From Candidatus Heimdallarchaeota archaeon (GTDB taxonomy: Archaea > Asgardarchaeota > Heimdallarchaeia > JABLTI01), in contig DXJV01000076.1 of assembly GCA_019056785.1 (NCBI GenBank), forward strand, positions 1 through 40,949: 40,949 nt of DNA. The letters run 5' to 3'. Positions 33,378 through 40,949 of this stretch are shown piece after piece. The first letter of the stretch is position 1, and each line of letters begins with the position of its first letter. The notes under the pieces are model-generated. The model was not told where the DNA came from, did not search any database, and saw only the letters and a program-made list of their open reading frames with translations. Made by a program: the position numbers and the translations under genes.

Positions 33378-34595
33378 ATGTGTCAGACAAAAATACCTCG
33401 TGAAACTAATTTAGCTATTGCCAGAGAAAAGCACCACCAACTTCAAACAATCTTACAAGAATTGGACATCGATTGCTGGTTAATTTTTGTACGCGAAACA
33501 GCAGCAATTCCAGATCCAATAATGGAGCTTGTGGTGGTGGGGGATGTAGTTTGGCAGTCTGCTTTTATTTTTTCATTGCAAAAGAATGATCTTAGAACGG
33601 CTGCCATTGTGGGCAATTATGATGTTTTAAATGAAAAAGAGAAAGAGCTATGGGATGAAGTCATTGGCTATACAGAAGGAATTTCGGGGCCATTAAAAGC
33701 ATATATGAATAAAATTGCCCCTCAAAAAATCGCTCTTAATTACTCAAAAAATGATGTTACCGCAGATGGCTTAACATTTGGAATGTACAAGATTTTGGCC
33801 GAAATTTTGGCAGAGCACAAAACAAAGTTTAGAAGCGCAGAACAAATCATACAAAAATTGAGGGGGCAAAAGTCAAAAACAGAAATAGCTCTTGTGAGGA
33901 AAGCATGTGAGCTGACAGAAAAAATCTTTGAAGAAATAATACCAACAATCAAGGAAGGGATGAATGAACTCGAGATACAAAAACTCTTCCACGAGAAGAT
34001 GGATGCCTTGGGAGTAAGCGAAGCCTGGCAAAGAAATTCTTGTCCAGCAGTAGATGCAGGGCCAGATAAAGAAATTGGTCATGCTGGTCCAGATAAGAGG
34101 ATAAAAGTGCGGAAAGGGCATACTATCCATTTCGATTTTGGTGTCAAACTTCATGGTTATTGTTCTGATATCCAAAGAATGATCTTTTTAGGGACAAAGC
34201 AAGAGCTCCCCGAAGAGCTGAAACATGCCTTTGAAACCGTTCATGGCGCAATAACAGCTGCAGCAGAATTCATTCGCCCAGGGGTGAAAGGTTTTGAAGT
34301 TGATAAAGTCGCCCGGGATTATGTGGTCGCAAGAGGGTATGAGGAATTTGGGCATGCTTTGGGGCATCAGGTAGGAACACGAGCTCACGATGGCGGTGTC
34401 CTTTTAGGTCCTCTCTGGGAACGGTATGGCGAAACATCAAAAGGCGTCGTAGAAGAAAATATGATCTTCACACTTGAATTGAATGTTAAAACGAAAAACT
34501 TCGGCTATGTTTCACTCGAGGAAGATATACTTGTAACAAAAGAAGGTTGTGAATTTCTCATTCCGAGACAGAATGACTTTTGGTTTATAACATAA
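33378..34595 (+). CDS. M24-family aminopeptidase (Xaa-Pro peptidase type)
   Basis: 405 residues. The N-terminal ~170 residues form the creatinase-like domain (LDIDCWLIFVRE). The catalytic pita-bread domain follows with metal ligands in HFDFGV (Asp), CSDIQRM (Asp), GHALGHQVG (His), TLELNV (Glu) and SLEEDI (Glu). The full ligand set predicts an active dimetal peptidase; cleavage of Xaa-Pro or similar dipeptides is the family function. No signal peptide, so cytosolic. It precedes the asparaginase-type gene by 20 bases; both fit peptide/amino-acid catabolism. Confidence 0.9.
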   Translation: MCQTKIPRETNLAIAREKHHQLQTILQELDIDCWLIFVRETAAIPDPIMELVVVGDVVWQSAFIFSLQKNDLRTAAIVGNYDVLNEKEKELWDEVIGYTEGISGPLKAYMNKIAPQKIALNYSKNDVTADGLTFGMYKILAEILAEHKTKFRSAEQIIQKLRGQKSKTEIALVRKACELTEKIFEEIIPTIKEGMNELEIQKLFHEKMDALGVSEAWQRNSCPAVDAGPDKEIGHAGPDKRIKVRKGHTIHFDFGVKLHGYCSDIQRMIFLGTKQELPEELKHAFETVHGAITAAAEFIRPGVKGFEVDKVARDYVVARGYEEFGHALGHQVGTRAHDGGVLLGPLWERYGETSKGVVEENMIFTLELNVKTKNFGYVSLEEDILVTKEGCEFLIPRQNDFWFIT

Positions 34596-34615
34596 AAGAT
34601 GAGAGCTGATGCACA

Positions 34616-35620
34616 ATGGTAAAGGCATTAATTGCTGGAACAATTCGGGCTGACCACGCCCTCCCAACAGGGATAGCACTTCTTAGGAAGGGAAAAAGTG
34701 CAATTGATGCAGTAGAAGCAACCGTTAGGCTGGTAGAAGATAATGAAGACGATTGGACAGTCGGCTTAGGCGGCTTACCAAATCTACTCGGAGAGGTGGA
34801 GCTTGATGCATCAATAATGGATGGAAAAACCCTCCGGGCAGGGGCGGTTGCAGGGATTAAGCACTATAAAAATCCGATATCAATTGCTCGAAAAGTCATG
34901 GAGGAAACACCTCATATCCTTTTGGTCGGCGAAGGAGCAGAACTATTCGCTCGTGTTATGGGCTTTCAAGAAACGCCTCTTTTAACTCAAACAGCCCGTG
35001 ACATTCACCAGGATTTCTTGCAAAAAAAAGGAATAGTCAAATATCCCTATGATACAGAAGACACCCTCAAATTAAAGGAACGTTATTACAAATCCTTTCA
35101 ACATCTTGTAAAAGACGAGAAGTTAATGAGCTGGTATAGGCGATATGTTGAAACCACGCACGGAACAGTCAATGTCTTAGCGGTTGATAAAGAACAGCAT
35201 ATCTGTTGTGGCGTGTCAACAAGCGGTCTTTCGTTCAAGTTTCCCGGGCGAGCAGGCGATTCGCCTGTCATTGGTGCTGGTAATTATGCGGATGACCGGT
35301 ATGGCGCAGCAGCTTGTGTTGGAACTGGGGAATTAGTTATTCGACTTTCGTTGGCGAGGATAGCTGTTTATGAGTTATCAAAAGGTGCAACTGTAGAGGA
35401 AGCAGCAACAACAGCCATTTCTTCTTTAAGAGACCTGTTGCCAGATAAAGGTTCTGTGTCTATAATTGTGCTAGATAAAGCAGGAAATGTCTGTGGTGCC
35501 TGTAACTGGCAAGACTACTACTTCTGGGTAGCAACAGAGGATAATCCAAAGCCGCAAAAACAAAAATGTATTTTTGTTGACTTGAAGAGCGAGGTGAATG
35601 GTGTGGGTTATCATCGCTAA
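34616..35620 (+). CDS. Ntn-hydrolase of the glycosylasparaginase family
   Basis: 334 residues. The nucleophile Thr184 follows the HG dipeptide (THGTVNVLAVD), and STSGLSFKFPGRAGDSPVIGAGNYAD after it is the substrate-binding signature of N4-(beta-N-acetylglucosaminyl)-asparaginase/L-asparaginase T2 enzymes. The N-terminal half (GKSAIDAVEATVRLVEDNEDDWTVG) also matches. The enzyme self-cleaves before Thr184 into two chains. Substrate could be glycosylasparagine or isoaspartyl peptide. Likely operon with the M24 peptidase. Confidence 0.88.
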   Translation: MVKALIAGTIRADHALPTGIALLRKGKSAIDAVEATVRLVEDNEDDWTVGLGGLPNLLGEVELDASIMDGKTLRAGAVAGIKHYKNPISIARKVMEETPHILLVGEGAELFARVMGFQETPLLTQTARDIHQDFLQKKGIVKYPYDTEDTLKLKERYYKSFQHLVKDEKLMSWYRRYVETTHGTVNVLAVDKEQHICCGVSTSGLSFKFPGRAGDSPVIGAGNYADDRYGAAACVGTGELVIRLSLARIAVYELSKGATVEEAATTAISSLRDLLPDKGSVSIIVLDKAGNVCGACNWQDYYFWVATEDNPKPQKQKCIFVDLKSEVNGVGYHR

Positions 35621-35677
35621 ATCGCATGAGGTTCATTTAATTTTTAGAAATTCTTTTAACCTAAGAAAGGCAAGTAA

Positions 35678-36221
35678 ATGCTACAAAGTGCTTTGAAGGT
35701 TTTAGAAATGGTAGAAGAAGATACTTCTGTGTATACCGCTGCAGCACAAAAGGCATTCATTATTAAAATCTCTGGAACAAAAGATGCTGGCAGAGAATCA
35801 AGTTATGATTGGTTATTCAAAAGCAGAGGGGTTACTGGTCCCCAATTTAACAAAGAAGGAATTTCGTGAAATAATTAAAAAACAATATTACTCTAAGGCT
35901 GGAAATGTTCGGGCTGCTGGGCAAATTGCTGGCGACTTGTGGCGGTTCATTCGAGAAATCAAACTTGGTAATTACATTGTTGTTCCAGCAGAAGAAGGTC
36001 TGTACATTAGCAAAGTGATTGGTCCTGCTACCTACGATGAAATGCGCATTTTCAATGCTACTGCTTATCGCCGAAAAGTGGAGTGGTTAAATAATAAAAA
36101 ATTAGTTCCAATGGATCTAGTCACGGATGAACTAAAGAAGCGCTTAAAATCCCTACAAAGAGTAATAGATGCATCAGATTTATACATTGAAATAGAGTTT
36201 GCATTGCGGCATGCGGGTTAA
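35678..36221 (+). pseudogene. Mrr N-terminal-like gene, frameshifted, no nuclease domain
   Basis: Two overlapping frames join into one protein. The first (35678-35869, with aaagg upstream) carries AFIIKISGTKDAGRE. The second (from 35784 to 36221) continues with VMIGYSKAEGLL, RAAGQIAGDLWRFIREIKLGNYIVVP, and AYRRKVEWLN, a pattern I associate with the N-terminal part of Mrr-like restriction proteins. A two-base loss in an A-run near 35797-35800 would explain the shift. No Mrr catalytic domain follows the stop. It could be a pseudogene, a sequencing error, or a real shorter start at 35784. The family assignment is from memory of the motif and is moderate. Confidence 0.6.
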
Positions 36222-36225
36222 AGAC

Positions 36226-36743
36226 TCAGTTCTTTTGTGCTTTTTTCGTCCTATCTCCACCTGGAAATGTAAAGTGTGTTGGAGCATTCTTTGGTACCTT
36301 CCCTTTCTTCACATTTCGATAATAAGAATAGGTCATAGGTTCCCCTTCTTGGAGGATTTCTCCACCAACAACTTTGGCGATGAAAAGGGTATGAGTACCA
36401 CAATCAACAGCTTCTTTAACAACACATTCTAAATAGCCAAGGGAGTAGTCCATCACGATCGGCGTGCCGGTAATGAAAATCTCATAATTAAGAGGGTCTT
36501 TGAATTTATCATAAGTTCTCCCACTACGAAAGCCAAAGCAACCTATAAATTTCAAAGGTGCCTTGTTTGAGAGAGTATAGAGGCAGTAAAAACACGGCTC
36601 TTCCAAATATAATCATGGGTTAAATTCTTTTTGCTAATGCTAACAGTGACCATTTGTGGTTTAGATGTAACTTGAAAAACGGTATTTATAATGAGTCCAT
36701 TGTAATTGTTACCTTTTTTTTGAGCGTAAAAGAAATAACCCAT
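36226..36743 (-). pseudogene. Flavin-reductase-like (FMN-binding) gene, frameshifted
   Basis: Two minus-strand frames form one flavin-reductase domain protein. The N-terminal frame (36743-36552) has YNGLIINTVFQVTSKPQMVTVSISKKNLTHDYI. The C-terminal frame (to 36226) has APLKFIGCFGFRSGRTYDKF, DCGTHTLFIAKVVGGEIL and GEPMTYSYYRNVKKGKVP. The shift lies at a CT repeat (minus-strand ctctctc near 36570-36575): removing one CT restores a continuous frame through ILSNKAPLKF. The intact family binds FMN and reduces flavins. It is either a recent pseudogene or an assembly error. Convergent with the Mrr-like gene, four bases apart. Confidence 0.75.
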
Positions 36744-36774
36744 AGCTAATCAGTCGGATGCTTTCATAAAATTC

Positions 36775-36897
36775 TTATTCTTCAGTGTTGTCATCTTTGA
36801 TTGCCATAGGTTGCGCTTCCTTATAGAAAGATTTTTCTACATCGAGTACAAGTTTTTCTCCTCTTAAATGGTTTCCGCTGTAAGAAATAAGGCTCAT
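36775..36897 (-). CDS. 40-residue protein upstream of the flavin-reductase gene
   Basis: A small minus-strand ORF with ATG at 36897 and TAA at 36777-36775, 31 bases before the flavin-reductase start. It reads like protein: MSLISYSGNHLRGEKLVLDV at the start and an acidic end (DDNTEE). No SD is visible. No family was recognised. It may form an operon with the flavin-reductase gene, or be a remnant of a decayed gene. Confidence 0.4.
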   Translation of the reverse strand: MSLISYSGNHLRGEKLVLDVEKSFYKEAQPMAIKDDNTEE

Positions 36898-36993
36898 TTA
36901 AATGTTAGCAAATAATTTCAATAAGTGTGAATAGCTAAATGATGTGAATGTTTTTAGAGTAAAAAAATTCGTTGATGATAGCTGGTTTTGCCA

Positions 36994-38739
36994 ATGCCAA
37001 AGGTCAAAGAAATTACTTCACTCCTTCAAAAATACCTCTCCCCCTACGTTAAGCAAGTGATCTTTTTAGCAGTCATTTTAATCAGCTATAATGCTTTACA
37101 AGTGCTTTTCCCACAAATCCTCAGAATCTATGTTGAAGCTGTAAGTGCTCCAAGCCTTGATGTGAAAGTTCTCCTATACTCGTCAATCATTTACATTGGA
37201 ATGAGTGTCATTTTCCGAGCGCTTTATATTCTTTTACAAAAAATAAGTCAAGAGCTTGCTTGGGCAACGACCAATAACCTTCGTATTGACATGACAAGGC
37301 ATTGTATAAACCTTGATATGACTTTTCATAATCGGAAAAAGACAGGCGATATGATTGAACGAATTGATGGTGACGCTTCAACATTATCAGAATTCTTTAG
37401 TACATTCATTCACTATTTCATCGGGAGCTTTTTCTTGGTTCTTGGCATTCTCGTTGCTGTTTTTATAGAAGGATGGGTGTATGGGCTGCTGTTTTTAGCG
37501 TTCATTATGATTGCTTTAACAGCATTTTATTTTGTACGAAAAATTGCCTCCCCGCTTTGGAAGAAGGTAAGAGAATCTACCACAGCTCTTTTTGGCTCAA
37601 TTGAAGAAAGCATCTCTGGCCTTGAGGATATCAGAGGAAATGGGGCTGAACCCTTTATTATGAAACGATTCCATGAAGTCTCTCAAATCAATTTCAAAGA
37701 TAAAAACAAAGCAATGATCTACTCGAGAATTTATTATATCATTAATGTTCTAATGGGAGCAATGATCAATTTGGGTATATTGATGATTAGCTATTATTTC
37801 GCTGGTTATTTGACAACCAGTAGTGGGACACTCTATATGCTTCTAACATACGGCACTAACTTGCTCAGACCTTTGCGATTGATTTTATGGCAATTAGAGC
37901 AATTGCAAAATTCAATGGCAAATATTGACCGAGTAAACGAATATTTTTCTCTCGAGTCAAAAATAGTGGACAAAGGAACAAAGGCATTCCCAGTTGAAGA
38001 AGTAAATCTCTCCTTTGAAAATGTGAATTTCGGCTATTCAGAAGATGCGTTCGTTTTGAAGGGCGTTTCCTTCTCTATCCCTCACGGGCGAACCTTGGGG
38101 CTTATTGGTCGAACCGGAAGTGGGAAAACAACCCTCGCCCGGCTTCTATTCAGGCTCTATGATCCAAATGAGGGTGCAATAAAAATCAACGGTATTGATA
38201 TTAGAAACTTTAAACTCAAGGAATTACGGGCAAATGTTTCCTATATTACGCAAGAAGTTGAATTATTTAAGGCTTCGATTAAAGATAATGTTACTTTCTT
38301 TAATAAAAACTACTCTGAAAAAAAGGTCGAAGCAATCGTAAATGAAGTAGGGCTGGGTTCTTGGCTGGAGCAATTACCTAAAGGCCTTGAAACAGAAATC
38401 TATTCAGAGGATTGTGGTCTGTCCGCCGGAGAAGAACAGTTGCTCGCCCTTTCACGAGCCTTCCTAAAGAACCCAAAGATTGTTATCCTCGATGAAGCAT
38501 CTTCTAGACTTGACCCCGCAACAGAACAACAAATTGATCTCGCTTTGGAGAAGCTTTTGCTGGGGAGAACTGGAATCATTATTGCCCATCGACTTTCGAC
38601 TTTGCATAAGGTAGATGACATTTTAATTTTAAGTAAGGGTGAAATACTCGAATACGGTCCCCGTGAGGAGCTCTTAAGGAACCCAAATTCGCATTTTTCA
38701 CGTTTATTACAAAAAGGCGCGGAGGAGATACTAATATGA
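36994..38739 (+). CDS. ABC exporter subunit 1 (canonical Walker B, degenerate signature)
   Basis: 581 residues from the ATG at 36994; a TTG two codons earlier is possible. About 1-310 has six membrane segments of a type I exporter, including [10 protein letters not shown] and [13 protein letters not shown] coupling regions. The ATPase domain has Walker [10 protein letters not shown] (about 371), a signature reading LSAGEEQ in place of LSGGQ (about 475), Walker B VILDEASS with the catalytic Glu (about 498) and an H-loop IIAHRLS. It pairs with the next gene by a 4-base overlap (ATGA). The substrate of the exporter is unknown; lipids, peptides or drugs are typical. Confidence 0.9.
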   Translation: MPKVKEITSLLQKYLSPYVKQVIFLAVILISYNALQVLFPQILRIYVEAVSAPSLDVKVLLYSSIIYIGMSVIFRALYILLQKISQELAWATTNNLRIDMTRHCINLDMTFHNRKKTGDMIERIDGDASTLSEFFSTFIHYFIGSFFLVLGILVAVFIEGWVYGLLFLAFIMIALTAFYFVRKIASPLWKKVRESTTALFGSIEESISGLEDIRGNGAEPFIMKRFHEVSQINFKDKNKAMIYSRIYYIINVLMGAMINLGILMISYYFAGYLTTSSGTLYMLLTYGTNLLRPLRLILWQLEQLQNSMANIDRVNEYFSLESKIVDKGTKAFPVEEVNLSFENVNFGYSEDAFVLKGVSFSIPHGRTLGLIGRTGSGKTTLARLLFRLYDPNEGAIKINGIDIRNFKLKELRANVSYITQEVELFKASIKDNVTFFNKNYSEKKVEAIVNEVGLGSWLEQLPKGLETEIYSEDCGLSAGEEQLLALSRAFLKNPKIVILDEASSRLDPATEQQIDLALEKLLLGRTGIIIAHRLSTLHKVDDILILSKGEILEYGPREELLRNPNSHFSRLLQKGAEEILI

Positions 38740-40562
38740 GCACATGGAAGAATACCTGGAGTTTAATGAAATTCCGTAAAGGTTATGTTATCGGTACGAT
38801 AATAACGTCAATTGGTTGGTTGTTATCACGTTTCGCCGTTAGCTTTGGTATTCAAGAAATAATTGATATCCTCGTTGGCGAAACACCTTTCCTGGCGCTT
38901 GATATGAGAACGCTATTTATTATTGTCCCCTTTATTTATGTAAGCACTTTCATTCTGGGGTCAATCTCAGATATTGTACTCTGGTTGTTTTATATCTCCG
39001 GGGAAGTTCTTATCCGTAGAAATTTAATGAGGGGTTTATTGCAAAAACCCGGTGCACAGGCAATCCCTACTACCACGGGAGAATCTATCTCGAGATTCCG
39101 TGGGGATGTTACTCATGCTGTTAACCTTGCTCACAGAATTTCCATCCGCTTAGGATTTGTTGTTTATGCAGTAATAACCCTTAGTTATATGTTTTATATT
39201 AGCTGGAAAGCAACTGCTTTAATCTTCATTCCCTTTTTAATGATTCTCGCAATAGGGCTCTTGGAAAGAAAACGCATAAACGAGCTGCGTAAAGTGCGAA
39301 GAAAAGCAACAGCAGAAGTAACAGACACCCTGGGGAAAATATTCGGCGCTATCCAGACTCTAAAAGTCGCAGGTGCAGAGGATGGTATCGTTGACTATTT
39401 TGCAATGAAATGTGCAAAGCGGAAAAAAGCCGTTGTAAAAGAAATGGTCTTTATAGCCTTTATAGATGCCATTTTCTTTCTTTCGATCTCCTTAGGAATG
39501 GGCACAATTCTTTTACTTGTTGGTCCGGCGATGAGCATCGGCGCTTTCACTGTTGGAAATCTCTACTTTTTCCAAACACAGTTAACATGGATAGGAGATT
39601 TCATCTGGATGCTGGGCGATTTCGTGCCATTGTTCCAACAAGCAAAAGTCTCCTACGAACGAATGTTACGATTAATTCAGAAATCCGACAAGAGTGTCAC
39701 TTCAAGTTTCCTCGTCGAGGCAGGACCAATTTATGAGTTTAAACCTTTCCCACCTTTCAAACCTGTTATTAAAACCGAAACGGATATTCTCTCACAGTTA
39801 AGAGTTCAAAATCTGACGGCGTATTACCCAGGAACGGATAAAGGGATAAAAGACATTTCCTTTGAAATCCCGAGAGGAACAATTACCGTTGTTACAGGGC
39901 GTATCGGTTCTGGGAAAACAACTCTTCTTCGGGCATTATTAGGTTTAATCGAGAAACAAGAAGGAAGCATTTTATGGAATGGTTTTGAAGTTATTGACCC
40001 ATCAACATTTATGGTTCCGCCAAAAAGTGCGTACACCCCACAAATCCCCTTCCTTTTCAGTGATACGCTAAAGAATAATATCCTACTGAATATCCCCGAG
40101 GAGAATGCAGACTTGGAAGCAGCGGTGAAATTAGCAGTCTTTGAAAAAGAAGTCGAAAGCTTTGAGAAATCTTTTGAAACTCTCGTTGGGCCAAAAGGTG
40201 TCCGGCTTTCCGGAGGACAGAAACAACGTCTGGCCGCAGCAAGAATGTTCGTTCGCAAACCAGAGCTGTTAGTCTTTGATGATCTCTCCAGTGCCCTGGA
40301 TGTCGAAACAGAACAAAAACTCTGGCAAAGATTATTTGAAAGCACTAAAGAATTAACCTGTTTAGCTGTCTCTCACAGACCCATGGTCCTCAGACAAGCG
40401 GATATGATCCTCTTGTTAAAAGACGGGAGAATCGTCGCAAAGGGAACTCTTGATGAATTACTGGAAACAAGTGAAGAAATGCGCGCCTTGTGGACCGGTA
40501 AGATCCTTTCTGAAGATATTGAAAAGGACGACCTAAAAACCAGCATTCGAAAGAACGAGTAG
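38736..40562 (+). CDS. ABC exporter subunit 2 (degenerate Walker B, canonical signature)
   Basis: 608 residues. About 1-320 is the six-helix membrane domain (ISRFRGDV coupling stretch), followed by an extended linker. The ATPase domain has Walker [10 protein letters not shown] (about 387), signature LSGGQKQR (about 490), Walker B VFDDLSS with Asp in place of the catalytic Glu (about 512), and H-loop SHRP (about 546). Together with subunit 1 this gives one canonical and one degenerate ATP site, as in the TM287/288-type heterodimers. The start overlaps the upstream stop. Confidence 0.9.
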   Translation: MSTWKNTWSLMKFRKGYVIGTIITSIGWLLSRFAVSFGIQEIIDILVGETPFLALDMRTLFIIVPFIYVSTFILGSISDIVLWLFYISGEVLIRRNLMRGLLQKPGAQAIPTTTGESISRFRGDVTHAVNLAHRISIRLGFVVYAVITLSYMFYISWKATALIFIPFLMILAIGLLERKRINELRKVRRKATAEVTDTLGKIFGAIQTLKVAGAEDGIVDYFAMKCAKRKKAVVKEMVFIAFIDAIFFLSISLGMGTILLLVGPAMSIGAFTVGNLYFFQTQLTWIGDFIWMLGDFVPLFQQAKVSYERMLRLIQKSDKSVTSSFLVEAGPIYEFKPFPPFKPVIKTETDILSQLRVQNLTAYYPGTDKGIKDISFEIPRGTITVVTGRIGSGKTTLLRALLGLIEKQEGSILWNGFEVIDPSTFMVPPKSAYTPQIPFLFSDTLKNNILLNIPEENADLEAAVKLAVFEKEVESFEKSFETLVGPKGVRLSGGQKQRLAAARMFVRKPELLVFDDLSSALDVETEQKLWQRLFESTKELTCLAVSHRPMVLRQADMILLLKDGRIVAKGTLDELLETSEEMRALWTGKILSEDIEKDDLKTSIRKNE

Positions 40563-40660
40563 CCTTCTCCCTCTCTCATAGTAATGAGACTGAGAAAACC
40601 CCTCCGTGCCTTATTAACAAACTTGTTTAAAGTTTTCTTAACAGTTGGAAAGGCTAAATG

Positions 40661-40949
40661 TTAGCTTTCGTTTTCATTTGTTTCTCTTTTCGATTCCTGT
40701 AAAGCGGCAATGGACAAGATAATTATACCGATTATAGTAACAATCAGTGCAATTACTCTCCCGATAATAAAACCAATGCCTAAAAGGCTCCACTCGGAAA
40801 AAATAATGGCTCCTCCAACAACTGCTGTTAGTAATGCGCTGACCGAGAACAATGGTGAGACAATGATTGCTTTCCCCTTTTGAAAACCAATCTGAGGAAG
40901 AACAGTTGATATAACGTTAAAGGCTAACAAAAGTACAAGGTAGAGCCAC
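40661..40949 (-). CDS. DMT/EamA-like permease, C-terminal fragment
   Basis: The reading frame is open to the window edge, so the N-terminal part is missing. The visible ~95 residues contain three hydrophobic helices with GKAIIVSPLFSVSALLTAVVGGAIIFSEW, typical of the last helices of drug/metabolite-transporter (EamA) proteins, where a Glu/Asp follows the ninth helix. The tail (ESKRETNENES) is short, charged and probably cytosolic. The substrate is unknown. It is convergent with the ABC exporter, 98 bases apart. Confidence 0.65.
   Translation of the reverse strand, partial: WLYLVLLLAFNVISTVLPQIGFQKGKAIIVSPLFSVSALLTAVVGGAIIFSEWSLLGIGFIIGRVIALIVTIIGIIILSIAALQESKRETNENES

Noticed and set aside
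40574..40589. TCTCAT-AGTA-ATGAGA hairpin after the ABC exporter
   Set aside because: Perfect 6-bp stem, but no T-run follows it, so termination is not supported.
1..40949. CRISPR arrays, insertion sequences, rRNA or tRNA genes
   Set aside because: No regularly spaced repeats, transposase motifs, or rRNA/tRNA sequence signatures were seen in the intergenic regions.

Overview
The window reads as a chromosomal segment of an AT-rich archaeon, most likely an Asgard (Promethearchaeota) lineage. Archaeal markers are ribosomal proteins S19e, L39e and L31e, the PDCD5 homologue, RNase P subunit Rnp4, archaeal-type ProRS, TrmI, Trm1 and A-type ATPase subunit E. Asgard-like markers are three divergent small GTPases, a Roadblock protein beside a longin-like protein, a RING-like zinc protein, a JAMM/MPN protease, an E1-like enzyme with a Uba3-like C-terminal domain, and an RPC34/RPC39-type Fe-S protein. 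The exact lineage cannot be fixed from this sequence. No rRNA, tRNA, CRISPR array or transposon was seen.

Region by region. 0-4.2 kb: zinc-ribbon/coiled-coil protein, tandem winged-helix regulator, an ACT-like protein, a coiled-coil protein downstream of a RING-like protein, and a small HTH regulator. 4.2-12.3 kb: a minus-strand cluster, read from its promoter near 12.3 kb, of a ParM-like actin, a ribbon-helix-helix (ParR-like) protein, an alpha-helical zinc protein, an MglA-like GTPase and, behind its own apparent promoter, a 1396-residue SF2 helicase. The order promoter/dyad, actin, RHH copies plasmid parCMR loci but lies among chromosomal genes. This is the best candidate for an undescribed system. 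12.5-16.1 kb: small helical protein, HypB, a Ras-like GTPase linked through a 20-codon mini-ORF to a JAMM protease, and a membrane-anchored surface protein. 16.2-18.2 kb: an orphan ATPase subunit E divergent from a class I aminotransferase.

18.2-23.8 kb is a minus-strand run: Rnp4, a small GTPase fused to a thioredoxin-like domain, TrmI, ProRS, Roadblock protein and longin-like/winged-helix protein. 24.0-25.4 kb is the S19e-PDCD5-L39e-L31e operon. 25.6-29.8 kb holds an ECF-S-like membrane protein, the RPC34-like protein behind a structured leader, RlmE, Trm1 and RNase HII. 29.8-33.2 kb holds an archaeal XRE-type regulator, the E1-like enzyme, a 45-residue small protein and an SPFH/zinc-ribbon protein.

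33.4-35.6 kb encodes an M24 peptidase and a glycosylasparaginase-type hydrolase. 35.7-36.9 kb is a decayed or mis-sequenced patch: an Mrr-N-terminal-like gene and a flavin-reductase gene both carry frameshifts, next to a 40-residue ORF. 37.0-40.6 kb encodes an asymmetric heterodimeric ABC exporter, and the window ends inside a DMT/EamA-like permease.

The RING-like protein, JAMM protease and E1-like enzyme are scattered over 29 kb, unlike the compact ubiquitin operons known in some archaea; no ubiquitin-like protein or E2 was seen here. Several genes appear to use TTG or GTG starts supported by Shine-Dalgarno (SD) sequences or family N-termini.
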